A program made the translations under genes and the position numbers. Below, in pieces: positions 25,342 through 34,546 of a stretch of 64,000 bases of DNA. Numbering within the stretch: position 1 is the stretch's first letter; every line of letters begins with the position of its first letter. Source of the stretch: Devosia lacusdianchii (GTDB lineage: Bacteria; Pseudomonadota; Alphaproteobacteria; Rhizobiales; Devosiaceae); contig NZ_CP092483.1 of NCBI RefSeq assembly GCF_022429625.1, positions 1,488,001 to 1,552,000 on the forward strand, written 5' to 3'. The notes under the pieces were generated by a model that worked only from the letters and a program-made list of their open reading frames with translations, ran no database searches and had not been told where the DNA came from.

Positions 25342-26004
25342 ATGAAGAACTTAGTTAAAGTCGTGATCGCTGACGATCACCCGGTCCTACTGGCTGGAAT
25401 GACTTCTTTGTTCGCCACCAGTAGCAGGCATAAAATCGTAGGTCAGGCTGCCGACGCCGATACCAGCTTGCAGCTTGCCACAACCCTCGCTCCCGACGTT
25501 CTGATCATGGATCTGAGCATGCCGGGAGACGTGTTTCGCACCATCGGCCAGATCGCCACGACGCTGCCGAACACCAAGGTGGTCGTCTTCACCGCCTATT
25601 GCAGCATCGAATCCGCGCTCAAGGCGCTCGATGCCGGCGCGACCGGTTTCGTGCTCAAGGGCAGCCCTTCGTCCGAGCTGATCGAGGCCATCGACATTGT
25701 CATGTCCGGCCAGATGTTCGTCACCCGGCAATATGCCAGCCAGGTGATGAACGGCCTGCGCGACCGCGCTCGCCGGCAGGCCCTCGACGAGGCAATCAAG
25801 CTCAATGTGCGCGAAAAGCAAATCATCGGACACCTGATGCAGGCGCGGACCAATCGGGAGATCGCGGCCGAGCTTCGCATCAGCGAAAAGACCGTCAAAC
25901 ACTACATGACCGGGCTGATGCTCAAGCTGAAGGCCCGCAACAGGGTGGAGGTAGTCATCGCCGCCCGCCAGAACCAGGACATGGAAAGCGCTGTGAGCCG
26001 CTAA
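25342..26004 (+). CDS. LuxR/NarL-family response regulator without adjacent kinase
   Basis: 220 residues. The receiver domain has DD at 11-12, phospho-acceptor D57 in VLIMDLSMPG and K in VLKGSPSSE. The C-terminal LuxR-type HTH has NVREKQIIGHLMQARTNREI and EKTVKHYMTGLMLKLKARN. No kinase gene is next to it; the HisKA_3 kinase at 10811-12205 is of the right class but already has its own regulator. It follows the HlyD gene by 134 bp on the same strand and is a candidate regulator of the RTX block. Confidence 0.9.
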   Translation: MKNLVKVVIADDHPVLLAGMTSLFATSSRHKIVGQAADADTSLQLATTLAPDVLIMDLSMPGDVFRTIGQIATTLPNTKVVVFTAYCSIESALKALDAGATGFVLKGSPSSELIEAIDIVMSGQMFVTRQYASQVMNGLRDRARRQALDEAIKLNVREKQIIGHLMQARTNREIAAELRISEKTVKHYMTGLMLKLKARNRVEVVIAARQNQDMESAVSR

Positions 26005-26040
26005 GCTCCAGCGCTCAACGAGTTGTCCGGGCAGGGCGGC

Positions 26041-26877
26041 TTACTCGGCCGCCACAGCCATTGCGCTTGTATCCAGTGCTACAGTGGCAACCGTCTGCCC
26101 GCGCTCTTGCACACTCCGCGCGAAAAGCGACGAGAGCTCCCGCATTGCCGGTCTCCGGCTGCGGATCATATCGCACAGATCGTCCTCGTCCTGGCTCGCG
26201 ACCCTGAACAGGTCATTGCGCGCCGTCACGCGGAAATTGGAACTGTCGATAATGGTGATCGTGCCGCGTCGGACCAGCGCCTGCAAATTGCGGCTCACGG
26301 TCTCCACCGTCGTGCCCAGATAGCTGGCAAAGTCGCGACGATTGATCGGCACGTGGATGAGGCCGGCTTCCCGCGCGCGCCCCAAACGTATCTCGCTCGT
26401 CAGCAAGCGCAGCACCATGAACGTTGCCAGGCGCTGCATCGTGTTCTGGCACGCCAGCACCAGGATGCGCTCATGGGCGTCGTCGAGCTGGCACAGATTC
26501 TCCATATGGATCAGATGCTCCAGCTCCGGGCGCTCCGCCAGCAACGTCTCGAAAGCAGCCCGTTCGACGCAGGCCAGCACGACATCCGTCGCGGCCTCGA
26601 CGCAGAATTCTGCGCTCACATCAAACACCCGGCCGAAGAATCCGGGCGCCTCGATGACGCCGACAATATTGGTGTGCCCGTCCGGCAGGTAGCTCACGAG
26701 CTTGATGGTGCCTTCGACCACGCAGCCAACCAGGTTGGACAGGCCCGGTTCGCAGATGGTCTCGCCGCGCGAAAATCGCCGAATGCGGGGCGGGGCGATG
26801 AGCTTCTGCACGGGGTTGGCCTGGGGCTCAGCCCGGTATCTCTGCTGACTGTTGCCGATCGAGAACGCGCCATCCAT
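26041..26877 (-). CDS. Crp/Fnr-family transcriptional regulator
   Basis: 278 residues from the ATG at 26877, chosen because an AGGAG site lies 6 bp upstream; two earlier in-frame ATGs exist (26883, 26979). The cyclic-nucleotide-binding-like beta-roll spans about 20-125. The winged HTH contains INRRDFASYLGTTVETVSRNLQALVRRG, here split as INRRDFASYLG and TTVETVSRNLQAL. Its recognition helix has the E-x-x-S-R pattern shared by FNR and FixK. The N-terminal cysteine cluster of FNR is missing, so it is not an iron-sulfur oxygen sensor of that type. It is convergent with the response regulator (36 bp gap). The effector is unknown. Confidence 0.85.
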   Translation of the reverse strand: MDGAFSIGNSQQRYRAEPQANPVQKLIAPPRIRRFSRGETICEPGLSNLVGCVVEGTIKLVSYLPDGHTNIVGVIEAPGFFGRVFDVSAEFCVEAATDVVLACVERAAFETLLAERPELEHLIHMENLCQLDDAHERILVLACQNTMQRLATFMVLRLLTSEIRLGRAREAGLIHVPINRRDFASYLGTTVETVSRNLQALVRRGTITIIDSSNFRVTARNDLFRVASQDEDDLCDMIRSRRPAMRELSSLFARSVQERGQTVATVALDTSAMAVAAE

Positions 26878-27078
26878 TCGCATCTCCTGCCCAAATATAT
26901 CCAATGCTCGGTCCAAGCGGGGCACCGGGATAATCTGGTGTTCCGTCAGTATGTTACTTATGGACCCAGAGGGCGGCACACTTCTACTTACGATGGTCTG
27001 TCAATGATTCAGACCAAGGCGGCATCCGCAAACGACGTTGGTCGCTCCCAATTCCAGACCTTAGTCCCGACGCCATGC

Positions 27079-27112
27079 AAAAAGGCCGGCGACGCTAGGG
27101 CGCGTGCCGGCC
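27079..27112 (-). terminator. Terminator of the leftward sugar-transport operon
   Basis: On the minus strand GGCCGGC (27106-27112) pairs with GCCGGCC (27084-27090) across a 15-nt loop, followed by TTTTT (27083-27079). It lies about 30 bp after the ATPase stop codon. Confidence 0.75.
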
Positions 27113-27144
27113 AAGATATTGAAAATGAACGGAAAACGGCGACC

Positions 27145-28212
27145 TTAGATGGCGTGATCGGTCTGAGGGTCGAACAGGTGCAAATGGTCCGGCGCGATGC
27201 TCACGGCAATGGTATCGCCCGCTTTCGCGTCGGTGCGGCGTGTTTCGACCACTGTTAGCTCCGGGGTCGTGGCGGTCGCCACATAGGTCATCGACCCCGT
27301 CGACTCCACCACCGCCACCGGCAGCCGCAATGCGCCAGCCCCATCGCCGCCGACGACGAGATGCTCCGGCCGTAGGCCGACGATCACCTTGCGCCCGGCC
27401 GACACCTGCCGGCCCAGCGGCAACGAAACGCCACCCGCCAAGTCGAGCTGCACGCTCTGCCCATCGGCCCCAATGGTGCCGGGCACGAAATTCATCGCCG
27501 GAGATCCGATAAACCCGGCCACGAACCGGCTCACCGGCCGATCATAGAGCTCCAGCGGCGAACCCTGCTGTTCGATGACCCCGTCACGCATGACCACCAC
27601 GTGGTCGGCCATGGTCATGGCCTCCACCTGATCATGCGTAACATACACCGAGGTCGCCCCCAGCCGGTCATGCAGAGCTCTGATTTCCTTGCGCATGTGC
27701 ACGCGCAAAGCCGCGTCGAGGTTGGAAAGGGGCTCATCGAACAGGAATGCCTTGGGATTGCGGATGATCGCCCGGCCCATCGCCACACGCTGGCGCTGCC
27801 CGCCAGAAAGCTCCCGCGGATAGCGCTTGAGCAGGGCCGATAGGCCCGTGGTCGCCGCCACCTCCGCCGCCTTGGCCTTGGCTTCCGCCTTGCCCACGCC
27901 ATGCAGACGCAGGGAATAGGTCAGGTTCTCCTCCACCGTCATATGCGGGTAGAGCGCGTAGCTTTGGAACACCATGGCGACGTCGCGCTTGCGCGGCGGC
28001 ACGCCGGTCATGGGCTCTCCGGCGATCCGGAGCGTACCCGAGGTGATCGTTTCCAGCCCCGCGATGGACCGCAGCAACGTGGACTTGCCGCATCCCGATG
28101 GACCCACCAGCGCCACGAAGCTGCCCTTTGCGATCGTGAGGCTGACATTCTTCAGCGCGTGGAATGCCCCGTAGTGCTTGTCGATATTGCTGAGCTCGAT
28201 CTGTGCGGTCAT
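27145..28212 (-). CDS. ABC sugar importer ATPase (MalK/UgpC type)
   Basis: 355 residues from the ATG at 28212. The ATPase has Walker A GPSGCGKST, signature [15 protein letters not shown], Walker B AFLFDEPLSNLD and the H-loop YVTHD. A C-terminal OB-type domain (about 240-355, FIGSPAMNF and GLRPEHL) is typical of CUT1 family ATPases. It overlaps the upstream permease gene by 4 bp and is the last gene of a six-gene operon starting at 33253. It energises import of the sugar bound by the 30008-31234 protein. Confidence 0.92.
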   Translation of the reverse strand: MTAQIELSNIDKHYGAFHALKNVSLTIAKGSFVALVGPSGCGKSTLLRSIAGLETITSGTLRIAGEPMTGVPPRKRDVAMVFQSYALYPHMTVEENLTYSLRLHGVGKAEAKAKAAEVAATTGLSALLKRYPRELSGGQRQRVAMGRAIIRNPKAFLFDEPLSNLDAALRVHMRKEIRALHDRLGATSVYVTHDQVEAMTMADHVVVMRDGVIEQQGSPLELYDRPVSRFVAGFIGSPAMNFVPGTIGADGQSVQLDLAGGVSLPLGRQVSAGRKVIVGLRPEHLVVGGDGAGALRLPVAVVESTGSMTYVATATTPELTVVETRRTDAKAGDTIAVSIAPDHLHLFDPQTDHAI

Positions 28213-29036
28213 TTGAGGGCTCCCGAGGTGAGGCCAGAGACGATACGGCGCTGCAAGAGGACGAAGACGGCCAGGATCGGCGTCACGTAGATGGCCGAAT
28301 AGGCCATGATGGAATTCCAGTCGGTCGAGTTCGGCCCGAGAAAGCCGGAAAGCCCAACGCTGGCGGGCTGGAGCGCTGTGTCCTGGATGATCGACTTGGA
28401 GTAGATGTATTCGCCGAACGAACCCATGAATGTGAGGATCGCACAGACCAGTATGCCGTTGCGCGCCAGCGGCAGTACGATCGAGAAGAACGCCCCGACC
28501 CGAGAATTGCCATCGACCAACGCGGCCTCCTCCAGTTCCCGCGGGACGCTCATGAAGGTTGCGCGCACCAGCACCACGAAGAACGGCATGGACTTCGCTC
28601 CCGCCGCGAGCACCACGGCGGTCCGTGGCCAGTTCAGCAAGCCGATCTGGTTGAAGCCCACAAAGAGTGGCGTGATCATCACCGAGGCCGGCAACACCTG
28701 CAGCATCAGGATCATGAACAGCCCGATATCCACCCAGACGCTGCGATACCGCGCCAGCACATAGGCGCAGCCGGTGCCCAGGATCACCGTGATGGCCGTC
28801 ACGCCGGAGGCGATGACCACCGAGTTCCACAGGAACGTACCCATTGTCCGCCGTGTCCACACCGCCGGATAGACGCTGGGATCAGGCGTCACCGGCCAGA
28901 AGGTCGGTGGATTGGCGAAGATTTCCGAGCCCGATTTGAGGCTCGTCACATACATCCAGTAGAGCGGGAACAGATAGACTGCGGCAAAGGCTAGCGCGGC
29001 AACCAGCAGTAGCCAGGGAACATAAGGCCGGGTCAT
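28209..29036 (-). CDS. ABC sugar importer permease (MalG type)
   Basis: 275 residues with about six membrane helices and the inner-membrane transport EAA motif (EEAALVDGNSRVGAFFSIVLP) that docks the ATPase. N-terminal KSGSEIFANPPTFWPV is typical of the CUT1 second permease. It overlaps both neighbours by 4 bp. Confidence 0.92.
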   Translation of the reverse strand: MTRPYVPWLLLVAALAFAAVYLFPLYWMYVTSLKSGSEIFANPPTFWPVTPDPSVYPAVWTRRTMGTFLWNSVVIASGVTAITVILGTGCAYVLARYRSVWVDIGLFMILMLQVLPASVMITPLFVGFNQIGLLNWPRTAVVLAAGAKSMPFFVVLVRATFMSVPRELEEAALVDGNSRVGAFFSIVLPLARNGILVCAILTFMGSFGEYIYSKSIIQDTALQPASVGLSGFLGPNSTDWNSIMAYSAIYVTPILAVFVLLQRRIVSGLTSGALK

Positions 29037-29935
29037 CCGCGCACCTCATGCCGGGTCGAGCGCACATAGACCACCGAGGCAAACAGCACGAGCACGAACA
29101 TCATCACCGATATCGTTGCCCCCTTGGCGAAGTCATAAAGCTGGAAACTCATCTGCCAGGCCCAGTAACCCGCCACGGTCGAGGTATTGGCCGGTCCGCC
29201 TTCGGTGAGGGCAGGGAACAGGTCGAACTGTTGCAGCGTGCCGATCAGGCCGAGCGACAGCACAGCGCCGATCGTCGAGCGCATCATCGGCAGGGTGATG
29301 GTCCAAAACCGCTGGAACGCATTGGCGCCATCGAGTTCGGCGGCCTCATAGAGATCGCGCGGGATCGAGGCCAAGCCAACCGACAGCAGCAGCATGTTGA
29401 ACGCCAGCCCCAGCCAGATATTGGCGATGACCACCGCCCACAGCGAAAAGTTCGGGTCCGATTTCCAGAAGATCGTGCCCTGCGTAATGCCCAAGCCCCG
29501 GAGCACACTGTTCAGCACGCCAAAGTCGCCCGCAAGAATAAGACTCCAGATGCCACCGACAACCAGGCCCGGCATCACCCAGGAGACCAGGAACAATCCA
29601 CGGATGGTCGATGCCCCGGGGAATTTCTGCGCAAAGAAGACCGCCAGCGCAAAGCCCAGGATAAACTGGCCAGCCATCGAGGCAAAAACGAAAATCAGCG
29701 TGTTCTTGGTGACCAGCCAGAATTCGGGCTGCTGCACCACGGCGACATAATTGGCTATGCCCGCAAATGGCCGGATCAACGAGCCCAGGGTGAACATGTC
29801 CACCTGCTGAAAGCTCATCAACACATTATAGACCAGCGGCAGCCCCGCCAGCGCCACAAGGAACAGCATGGCCGCGCCGACCAGGATCAGGTCGAAACCC
29901 ACCCCGTCGCGCATGCTGTTGAGAATTCGGGACAT
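29033..29935 (-). CDS. ABC sugar importer permease (MalF type)
   Basis: 300 residues, about six membrane helices, and the EAA loop YEAAELDGANAFQRFWTITLP. It pairs with the downstream permease (4-bp overlap). It begins 72 bp after the binding-protein gene; this gap carries a GC-rich hairpin. Confidence 0.92.
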   Translation of the reverse strand: MSRILNSMRDGVGFDLILVGAAMLFLVALAGLPLVYNVLMSFQQVDMFTLGSLIRPFAGIANYVAVVQQPEFWLVTKNTLIFVFASMAGQFILGFALAVFFAQKFPGASTIRGLFLVSWVMPGLVVGGIWSLILAGDFGVLNSVLRGLGITQGTIFWKSDPNFSLWAVVIANIWLGLAFNMLLLSVGLASIPRDLYEAAELDGANAFQRFWTITLPMMRSTIGAVLSLGLIGTLQQFDLFPALTEGGPANTSTVAGYWAWQMSFQLYDFAKGATISVMMFVLVLFASVVYVRSTRHEVRG

Positions 29936-29966
29936 GACGGCCCTCCGCAGGGGAAAATCAATATGA

Positions 29967-29988
29967 CCGGCCGAATTGCTCCGGCCGG
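29967..29988 (-). terminator. Attenuator or mRNA-stabilising hairpin after the binding-protein gene
   Basis: CCGGCCG (29967-29973) pairs with CGGCCGG (29982-29988), loop 8 nt, in the gap between binding protein and permease genes. There is no strong T-run. Such hairpins often raise the level of the binding-protein transcript relative to permeases. Confidence 0.5.
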
Positions 29989-30007
29989 CCCAGGTCGGGG
30001 AGGAGGG

Positions 30008-31234
30008 TTAGCCGACAATGCCTTTGATCGTGGCCTGAGCCTGATCGAGCGCGTCCTTGGCCGACATCTGGCCGGTCAGCGCGGCCTGCATGGCGTCATA
30101 GATAGCCTTGGAAATCTTCTGCCATTCCGGGTGGGGACCACGCGGCTGCGCATACTGGAGCTGCTCCTGGAACACCTTGAGCGCGGCATCCTTCAGCGGC
30201 ACGCCGGTCTCGGGGAGGGCGATATCGCTGCGTGCTGGTAGACTGGAGAACTCGGGGAACATGCGCGCGTCTTGGCTCACGAAGAATTCCAGCACCTTGA
30301 ACGCCTCGTCCGGATGCTTGGTCGTCGAGAAAATGCCCCAGTTGAACCCACCCAGCGCCGACGACCGCTCGCCGCCTTCCGTTTGGGTCGGCAGCAATGC
30401 CACGGCCCAGTCGAACTTGGCGTCGGTGGACATGCGGTTCAGTTCCCATGGACCAGAAATGGCCATGGCTGCATTGCCGGAGTTGAACGTACCGGTGGAG
30501 TCCCACTGGCCCAGGCTCAGCACGTCCTGGCTGGCCGATTTGGCGTCGATCATCGCCTTCCAGTCATCGAGCGCTTCGACGGCGCCGGGGACGTTGACGT
30601 TATCATAGCCGCCACCGGCCATCTGGATCCACGGCAGATACTGGAACGTGCCTTCTTCGCCGGCACGCGCCGAGAAGGTGATGCCATAGACGTTATTGGC
30701 CGGGTCGGTCAGTTTTGCCGCCGTGTCGACGAGTTCGCTCCAGGTCTTGGGCGGCTCGGCAATGCCAGCCTTGGCGAACAGGTCCTTGTTGTAGAACAGC
30801 GCGATGGTGTCCGTGTATTTGGGCAGGCCAAACAGCTTGCCATCCCAGCTCACCGAATTGAGCGGACCTTCGAAATAGACGCTGGTGTCGATGATGTCGG
30901 AAGCAGCCGCGCGCTCGGTAATGTCGAGGAATGCCCCGCGCGACGAGAACAGCGCGAAGTCCGGATTATCAAGCGAGATGATGTCTGGCGCCTGGCCGGT
31001 GGCGAAGGCGCGCAGGGCTTCGTTGACCAGATCGTCGAACGGAATGATCCGATAGTCGATTTGAATATCGGTATTCTGCGCGTTAAACTCCGCGCTCAGC
31101 GTATCGGCAATGCCGGGCTGATTGGCACCGTCGATCGACCACACCTTGATCACGGTCTGGGCCATGGCGGGAACCGCCATACCCATGGCACCAAACGCAA
31201 TGCCGGCCATCAGGCCGAGATATTTCAGCTTCAT
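30008..31234 (-). CDS. ABC transporter sugar-binding protein (extracellular solute-binding family 1)
   Basis: 408 residues from the ATG at 31234, preceded by GGAGG and starting with a clear Sec signal peptide ([20 protein letters not shown], cleavage near VPAMAQ). The mature protein has family 1 features such as [31 protein letters not shown] and [10 protein letters not shown]. It is the third gene of the operon, after the Gfo/Idh and isomerase genes, so its ligand is likely a sugar or polyol processed by those enzymes. The ligand cannot be named from sequence. Confidence 0.9.
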   Translation of the reverse strand: MKLKYLGLMAGIAFGAMGMAVPAMAQTVIKVWSIDGANQPGIADTLSAEFNAQNTDIQIDYRIIPFDDLVNEALRAFATGQAPDIISLDNPDFALFSSRGAFLDITERAAASDIIDTSVYFEGPLNSVSWDGKLFGLPKYTDTIALFYNKDLFAKAGIAEPPKTWSELVDTAAKLTDPANNVYGITFSARAGEEGTFQYLPWIQMAGGGYDNVNVPGAVEALDDWKAMIDAKSASQDVLSLGQWDSTGTFNSGNAAMAISGPWELNRMSTDAKFDWAVALLPTQTEGGERSSALGGFNWGIFSTTKHPDEAFKVLEFFVSQDARMFPEFSSLPARSDIALPETGVPLKDAALKVFQEQLQYAQPRGPHPEWQKISKAIYDAMQAALTGQMSAKDALDQAQATIKGIVG

Positions 31235-31304
31235 AGACGTCCTCCCAGATTGCAGCCTTGCTGCTTGCAAAAATGCCGTCGGCCCTCCCTGGCCGATGCG
31301 GCGC

Positions 31305-32207
31305 CTAGCCGGCGGCAGCGACGAAGTCGCCACCACGGCAATTCTTGAGATAGTTGAGTGCGCGGACCTGACCGGTCATTTCGAGGTCGCCGCGATAGAC
31401 CGGGTCGTGCCAGCCTTCGATATCGATCGAGCCTTCATACCCGGCGAGCCGCAGCTCGGAGATCACGTCGGTCCAATTGCTGTCACCGAACCCCGGCGTG
31501 CGCATGAACACGAACTTCTCCTTGCCGAAGACGCCATGCTCCTTGATCACTTCCCAGCGCACCGTCGCGTCCTTGCCATGCACATGGAAGAATTTGTGCG
31601 CCCACTTGCGGATCTGGGGCAGGGGATCGATCAGGTAGACGAGCTGGTGGCAGGGCTCCCATTCGAGGCCGATATTGTCATCTGGCGTCTCGTTGAAGAT
31701 CAGCTCCCAGGCATCGGGATTATGGGCGATGTTCCAGTCGCCCGTCGCCCAATTGCCGTCCATGGCGCAGTTTTCAAAGGCAATCCGGACGCCCTTGTCC
31801 GCCGCCCGCTTGGCCAGATCGCTCCACACTTGCTTGTAGCGGGGCAGGCTATCGGTCAGCGGCTTGTTACGGATGCGACCGGTAAACCCCGCCACCGTGG
31901 TTGCGCCGAAGTGGTGCGCGTTGTCGATACAGTCCTTCCAGCCCTGCAGCGTCTGGCGATCCATCTCCTGGTCTTCCAGCGGATTGCCGAACATGCCCAG
32001 CGTCGAAATGGTGATGTCGCGGTTACCGATCGCGTCCAGCGAACGCTTGCCCAGTTCCGCCAGGTCTTGCCCGTTGGTGGTCTGCCAGAAGAACGGCTCG
32101 AAACTCTCGAAGCCCAGATCGGCGATGGCAGCGATGTTCTCGGCCGCCTTGCCTGATGTGGCCTGGATCATGGTGCCGATGCGAATGGACTTGGCTGGGT
32201 TGGTCAC
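31305..32207 (-). CDS. Sugar phosphate isomerase/epimerase-like TIM-barrel protein (AP_endonuc_2 family)
   Basis: 300 residues. The xylose-isomerase-like TIM barrel is shown by [38 protein letters not shown] and [13 protein letters not shown], which carry the Glu/His/Asp metal ligands of the family. The start is taken as GTG at 32207; an ATG at 32171 is possible. It lies 11 bp from the oxidoreductase gene. Gfo/Idh plus this fold is the pairing seen in inositol-type and 3-keto-glycoside pathways; the actual reaction is not determined. Confidence 0.85.
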   Translation of the reverse strand: MTNPAKSIRIGTMIQATSGKAAENIAAIADLGFESFEPFFWQTTNGQDLAELGKRSLDAIGNRDITISTLGMFGNPLEDQEMDRQTLQGWKDCIDNAHHFGATTVAGFTGRIRNKPLTDSLPRYKQVWSDLAKRAADKGVRIAFENCAMDGNWATGDWNIAHNPDAWELIFNETPDDNIGLEWEPCHQLVYLIDPLPQIRKWAHKFFHVHGKDATVRWEVIKEHGVFGKEKFVFMRTPGFGDSNWTDVISELRLAGYEGSIDIEGWHDPVYRGDLEMTGQVRALNYLKNCRGGDFVAAAG

Positions 32208-32218
32208 GTCGAAAATCC

Positions 32219-33253
32219 CTAGACTGAAATGGTCACGCGCTGACGGGTCTTGGCGCTTTCGATCGCGGCAAAGACCATGGCGAGGCTCTTGATATTGTCG
32301 TTGCCGGCCGTCTCGGGCGCGCGGCCTTGCTCGATCGCATCGAGGAAGTCGGCAAGCACGCTGGCATGGCCATGGGTCTGGTCGAGGTCTTCAGGTTCGG
32401 GGACGTCGATCGCCTGCGGCGCACGCAGCAACCCGACCCCATCCGCGGCCACATTGGCCTCGAAACGATCCTCGCCGTCCCAGAGCAGGGTGCCCTTGCT
32501 ACCCACCACCCGCCAGGCGCTCTCCCAGCTCGTATTGGCGCCTTCCGCCGACCACGAGCCGCGATAGTTGAACACCACGCCATCATCGAACTCGAAGATT
32601 GCATTGGCCGCGGCGCCATGGCCGTACCAGGAGCCCTTGGGGTTGGTCTCGAGGCAATAGACCGCCTTGGGTGCCACGCCGGCCATGAAGCGCGCCGCGT
32701 CGAGCGTATGGATCGCCATGTCGAGCAGGAGCACGTTTTCCATTTCTTCGCGGAAGCCGCCAAAATGCGCGCCGACGAAGAAATCGCAATGCAAAGCCGT
32801 CAAATCGCCCAGTGCTCCGCTTTCGAGGAGCCGCCGTATCCGGCGCACGCCAGCGACAAAGCGCCGGTTCTGCACCACGGCATGGGTGCGCCCCGCAGCA
32901 CTGGCTTGAGCGATCATCCGCTGCCCGGCTTCCAGGCTCGCCGCCATCGGCTTTTCGCTCAGCACGTGACAGCCGTGCTTGAGGCCGATAGCCACCACGT
33001 CCGCCCGCGCTGACGGCACCACCACGTCAAACAGCAGGTCGGGCGTGGTCTGGGCAAGCACTTGGTCGAGGTCGGTGCCGATCACCGCATCGGAAAGCCC
33101 AAATTCGCTGGCGCGCGCTTCGGCAGTGGGGCGGTGGAGGTCGACCAGTCCGACGATCTGAACGCGATCTTTAAGCAGGGGATGCTCGGCAACCGCCGAC
33201 AACCAACCCCTGGACATGCTTCCGCAACCCGCGAGAACGGCTTTGAACACCAA
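32219..33253 (-). CDS. Gfo/Idh/MocA-family oxidoreductase
   Basis: 344 residues. The N-terminal Rossmann fold has AVLAGCGSMSRGW, a variant GxGxxxxxW nucleotide loop. The EKP motif is present in HVLSEKPMA. The C-terminal alpha/beta domain carries MENVLLLDMAIHTLDAARF with the catalytic-type D and H. It acts on a sugar or polyol with NAD(P). Start TTG at 33253 or GTG at 33250, after a GAGGAG site. It is the first gene of the leftward operon and faces the LacI regulator across an operator region. Confidence 0.88.
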   Translation of the reverse strand: MVFKAVLAGCGSMSRGWLSAVAEHPLLKDRVQIVGLVDLHRPTAEARASEFGLSDAVIGTDLDQVLAQTTPDLLFDVVVPSARADVVAIGLKHGCHVLSEKPMAASLEAGQRMIAQASAAGRTHAVVQNRRFVAGVRRIRRLLESGALGDLTALHCDFFVGAHFGGFREEMENVLLLDMAIHTLDAARFMAGVAPKAVYCLETNPKGSWYGHGAAANAIFEFDDGVVFNYRGSWSAEGANTSWESAWRVVGSKGTLLWDGEDRFEANVAADGVGLLRAPQAIDVPEPEDLDQTHGHASVLADFLDAIEQGRAPETAGNDNIKSLAMVFAAIESAKTRQRVTISV

Positions 33254-33320
33254 GATGAGAACTCCTCTGGACCTCGCCTTGACGTCTCATCTTGCGTGAG
33301 AAATCGTCCGCACGAGTCCC

Positions 33321-33387
33321 GTAAACGTTTACGAAGGTACGTACCTCATTTTCTGGTGTCAATAGGTTTCGTAAACGTTTCTGAAAC
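33321..33387. promoter_or_regulatory. Two LacI-type operators in the divergent promoter
   Basis: Site 1 is a perfect 12-bp palindrome, GTAAACGTTTAC (33321-33332). Site 2 is GTAAACGTTTCT at 33371-33382, inside a wider imperfect palindrome with outer arms GTTTC (33366-33370) and GAAAC (33383-33387). The centres are 50 bp apart, near five helical turns, between the oxidoreductase and regulator genes. This is the expected operator form for LacI-family proteins. Confidence 0.8.
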
Positions 33388-33511
33388 TGTCGGGGCCTTG
33401 TGGAGAAGTCGGTGGATCGCGGCTTGCAAAGCCGCAGCCCGGAGTTCATTGAATGGTAAAAAATCAACGGACCTCCAACGGTCCGGCGCACAAAAGCGGG
33501 GCATCGGAAAC

Positions 33512-34546
33512 ATGAAGGGCATCAGGCGCTTGGCGCAGCAGCTCGATATCTCGATCGGCACTGTGTCGCGTGCGCTCAATGGCAAGTCCGATGTTAGCGA
33601 GCAGACGCGCCAGCGCGTGCTCGAGGCCGCCAGCGCCATGGGTTATGTGCCCAATCAGGCCGGCCGCGCCCTGCGCAAGGGCTCCACCGGCGTCGTTGGC
33701 TTCATGATGCAGACCGGCTCACACATAACCGGGGAGGGCGACGTTTTCTTCATGAGCGTCTTCGACGGCGTGCAAACGGTCTTCGCTCGTCACCAGCTTG
33801 ATCTGGTCGCCTTGCTCTGTTCGTCCGAGGAGGACCCGGACGCCTATATGCAGCGCGTCGTCGCGCGCGGTTTCGCAGACGCCCTGATCATCTCGGCCAC
33901 CAAGCGCCACGACCAGCGCATCACCTTCCTTGCTGAACGAAAGATCCCGTTCATCGCCCTTGGCCGCAGTCTGACCGATGCGGGCCAGCCCTGGCTTGAT
34001 CTCGATTTCGAAGGCATGGCTCAGGTCGGCGTCTCGCGCCTCATCGCCAAGGGCCATCGCCGCATCGGCATCTTTGCCCCGTTCGACGATATAAATCTCG
34101 GTTTCATCACCATCGAGAGCTATCGGCAGACGCTTGGGGCGCATGGCATAGAATTCGACCCGGACATGATCTTCCGCGCCCATCCCAGCGAGCGCGGTGG
34201 CCACCAGATGGGTCAGCGTATCGCCGCCATGCCACCGGAAAAGCGTCCGACGGGTTTCGTGCTGACCAACGAGGTCATGTCGGTCGGCCTTTATCGCGGC
34301 TTGCGCGACTCCGGCCTGATTCCCGGCAAGGACATCGCAGTCATCGGCCGCGACAGCCCACACGCCCATTACCTCAATCCGAAGCTGACCTGCTTCCGAC
34401 TGTCGCTGCGCGATCTCGGCATAACGCTCGCGGAATCTTTGCTGGCCACTATGCCCGCCTATGCCCATCTCTATCCGCTCGGCATCGTCCGCAAAGTCGT
34501 GCCGCTCGAACTGGTCGAGGGCGACAGCGACGGCGACAATATCTAG
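33512..34546 (+). CDS. LacI-family transcriptional regulator of the sugar operon
   Basis: 344 residues from the ATG at 33512; the frame is open further upstream but the HTH begins at this Met (MKGIRRLAQQLDISIGTVSR, then ALNGKSDVSEQTRQRVLEAA). The hinge helix is NQAGRALRKGSTG, followed by a periplasmic-binding-protein-like sensor domain (about 60-340). It is divergent from the Gfo/Idh operon with matching operators between them, so autoregulation and repression of the operon are inferred. It overlaps the convergent pdxY stop codon by 4 bp (CTAG). Confidence 0.92.
   Translation: MKGIRRLAQQLDISIGTVSRALNGKSDVSEQTRQRVLEAASAMGYVPNQAGRALRKGSTGVVGFMMQTGSHITGEGDVFFMSVFDGVQTVFARHQLDLVALLCSSEEDPDAYMQRVVARGFADALIISATKRHDQRITFLAERKIPFIALGRSLTDAGQPWLDLDFEGMAQVGVSRLIAKGHRRIGIFAPFDDINLGFITIESYRQTLGAHGIEFDPDMIFRAHPSERGGHQMGQRIAAMPPEKRPTGFVLTNEVMSVGLYRGLRDSGLIPGKDIAVIGRDSPHAHYLNPKLTCFRLSLRDLGITLAESLLATMPAYAHLYPLGIVRKVVPLELVEGDSDGDNI

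Noticed and set aside
26041..26877. The Crp/Fnr protein as an oxygen-sensing FNR
   Set aside because: The E-x-x-S-R recognition helix fits FNR/FixK DNA binding, but the N-terminal cysteine cluster is absent. I also found no clean TTGAT-N4-ATCAA site in the nearby promoters.
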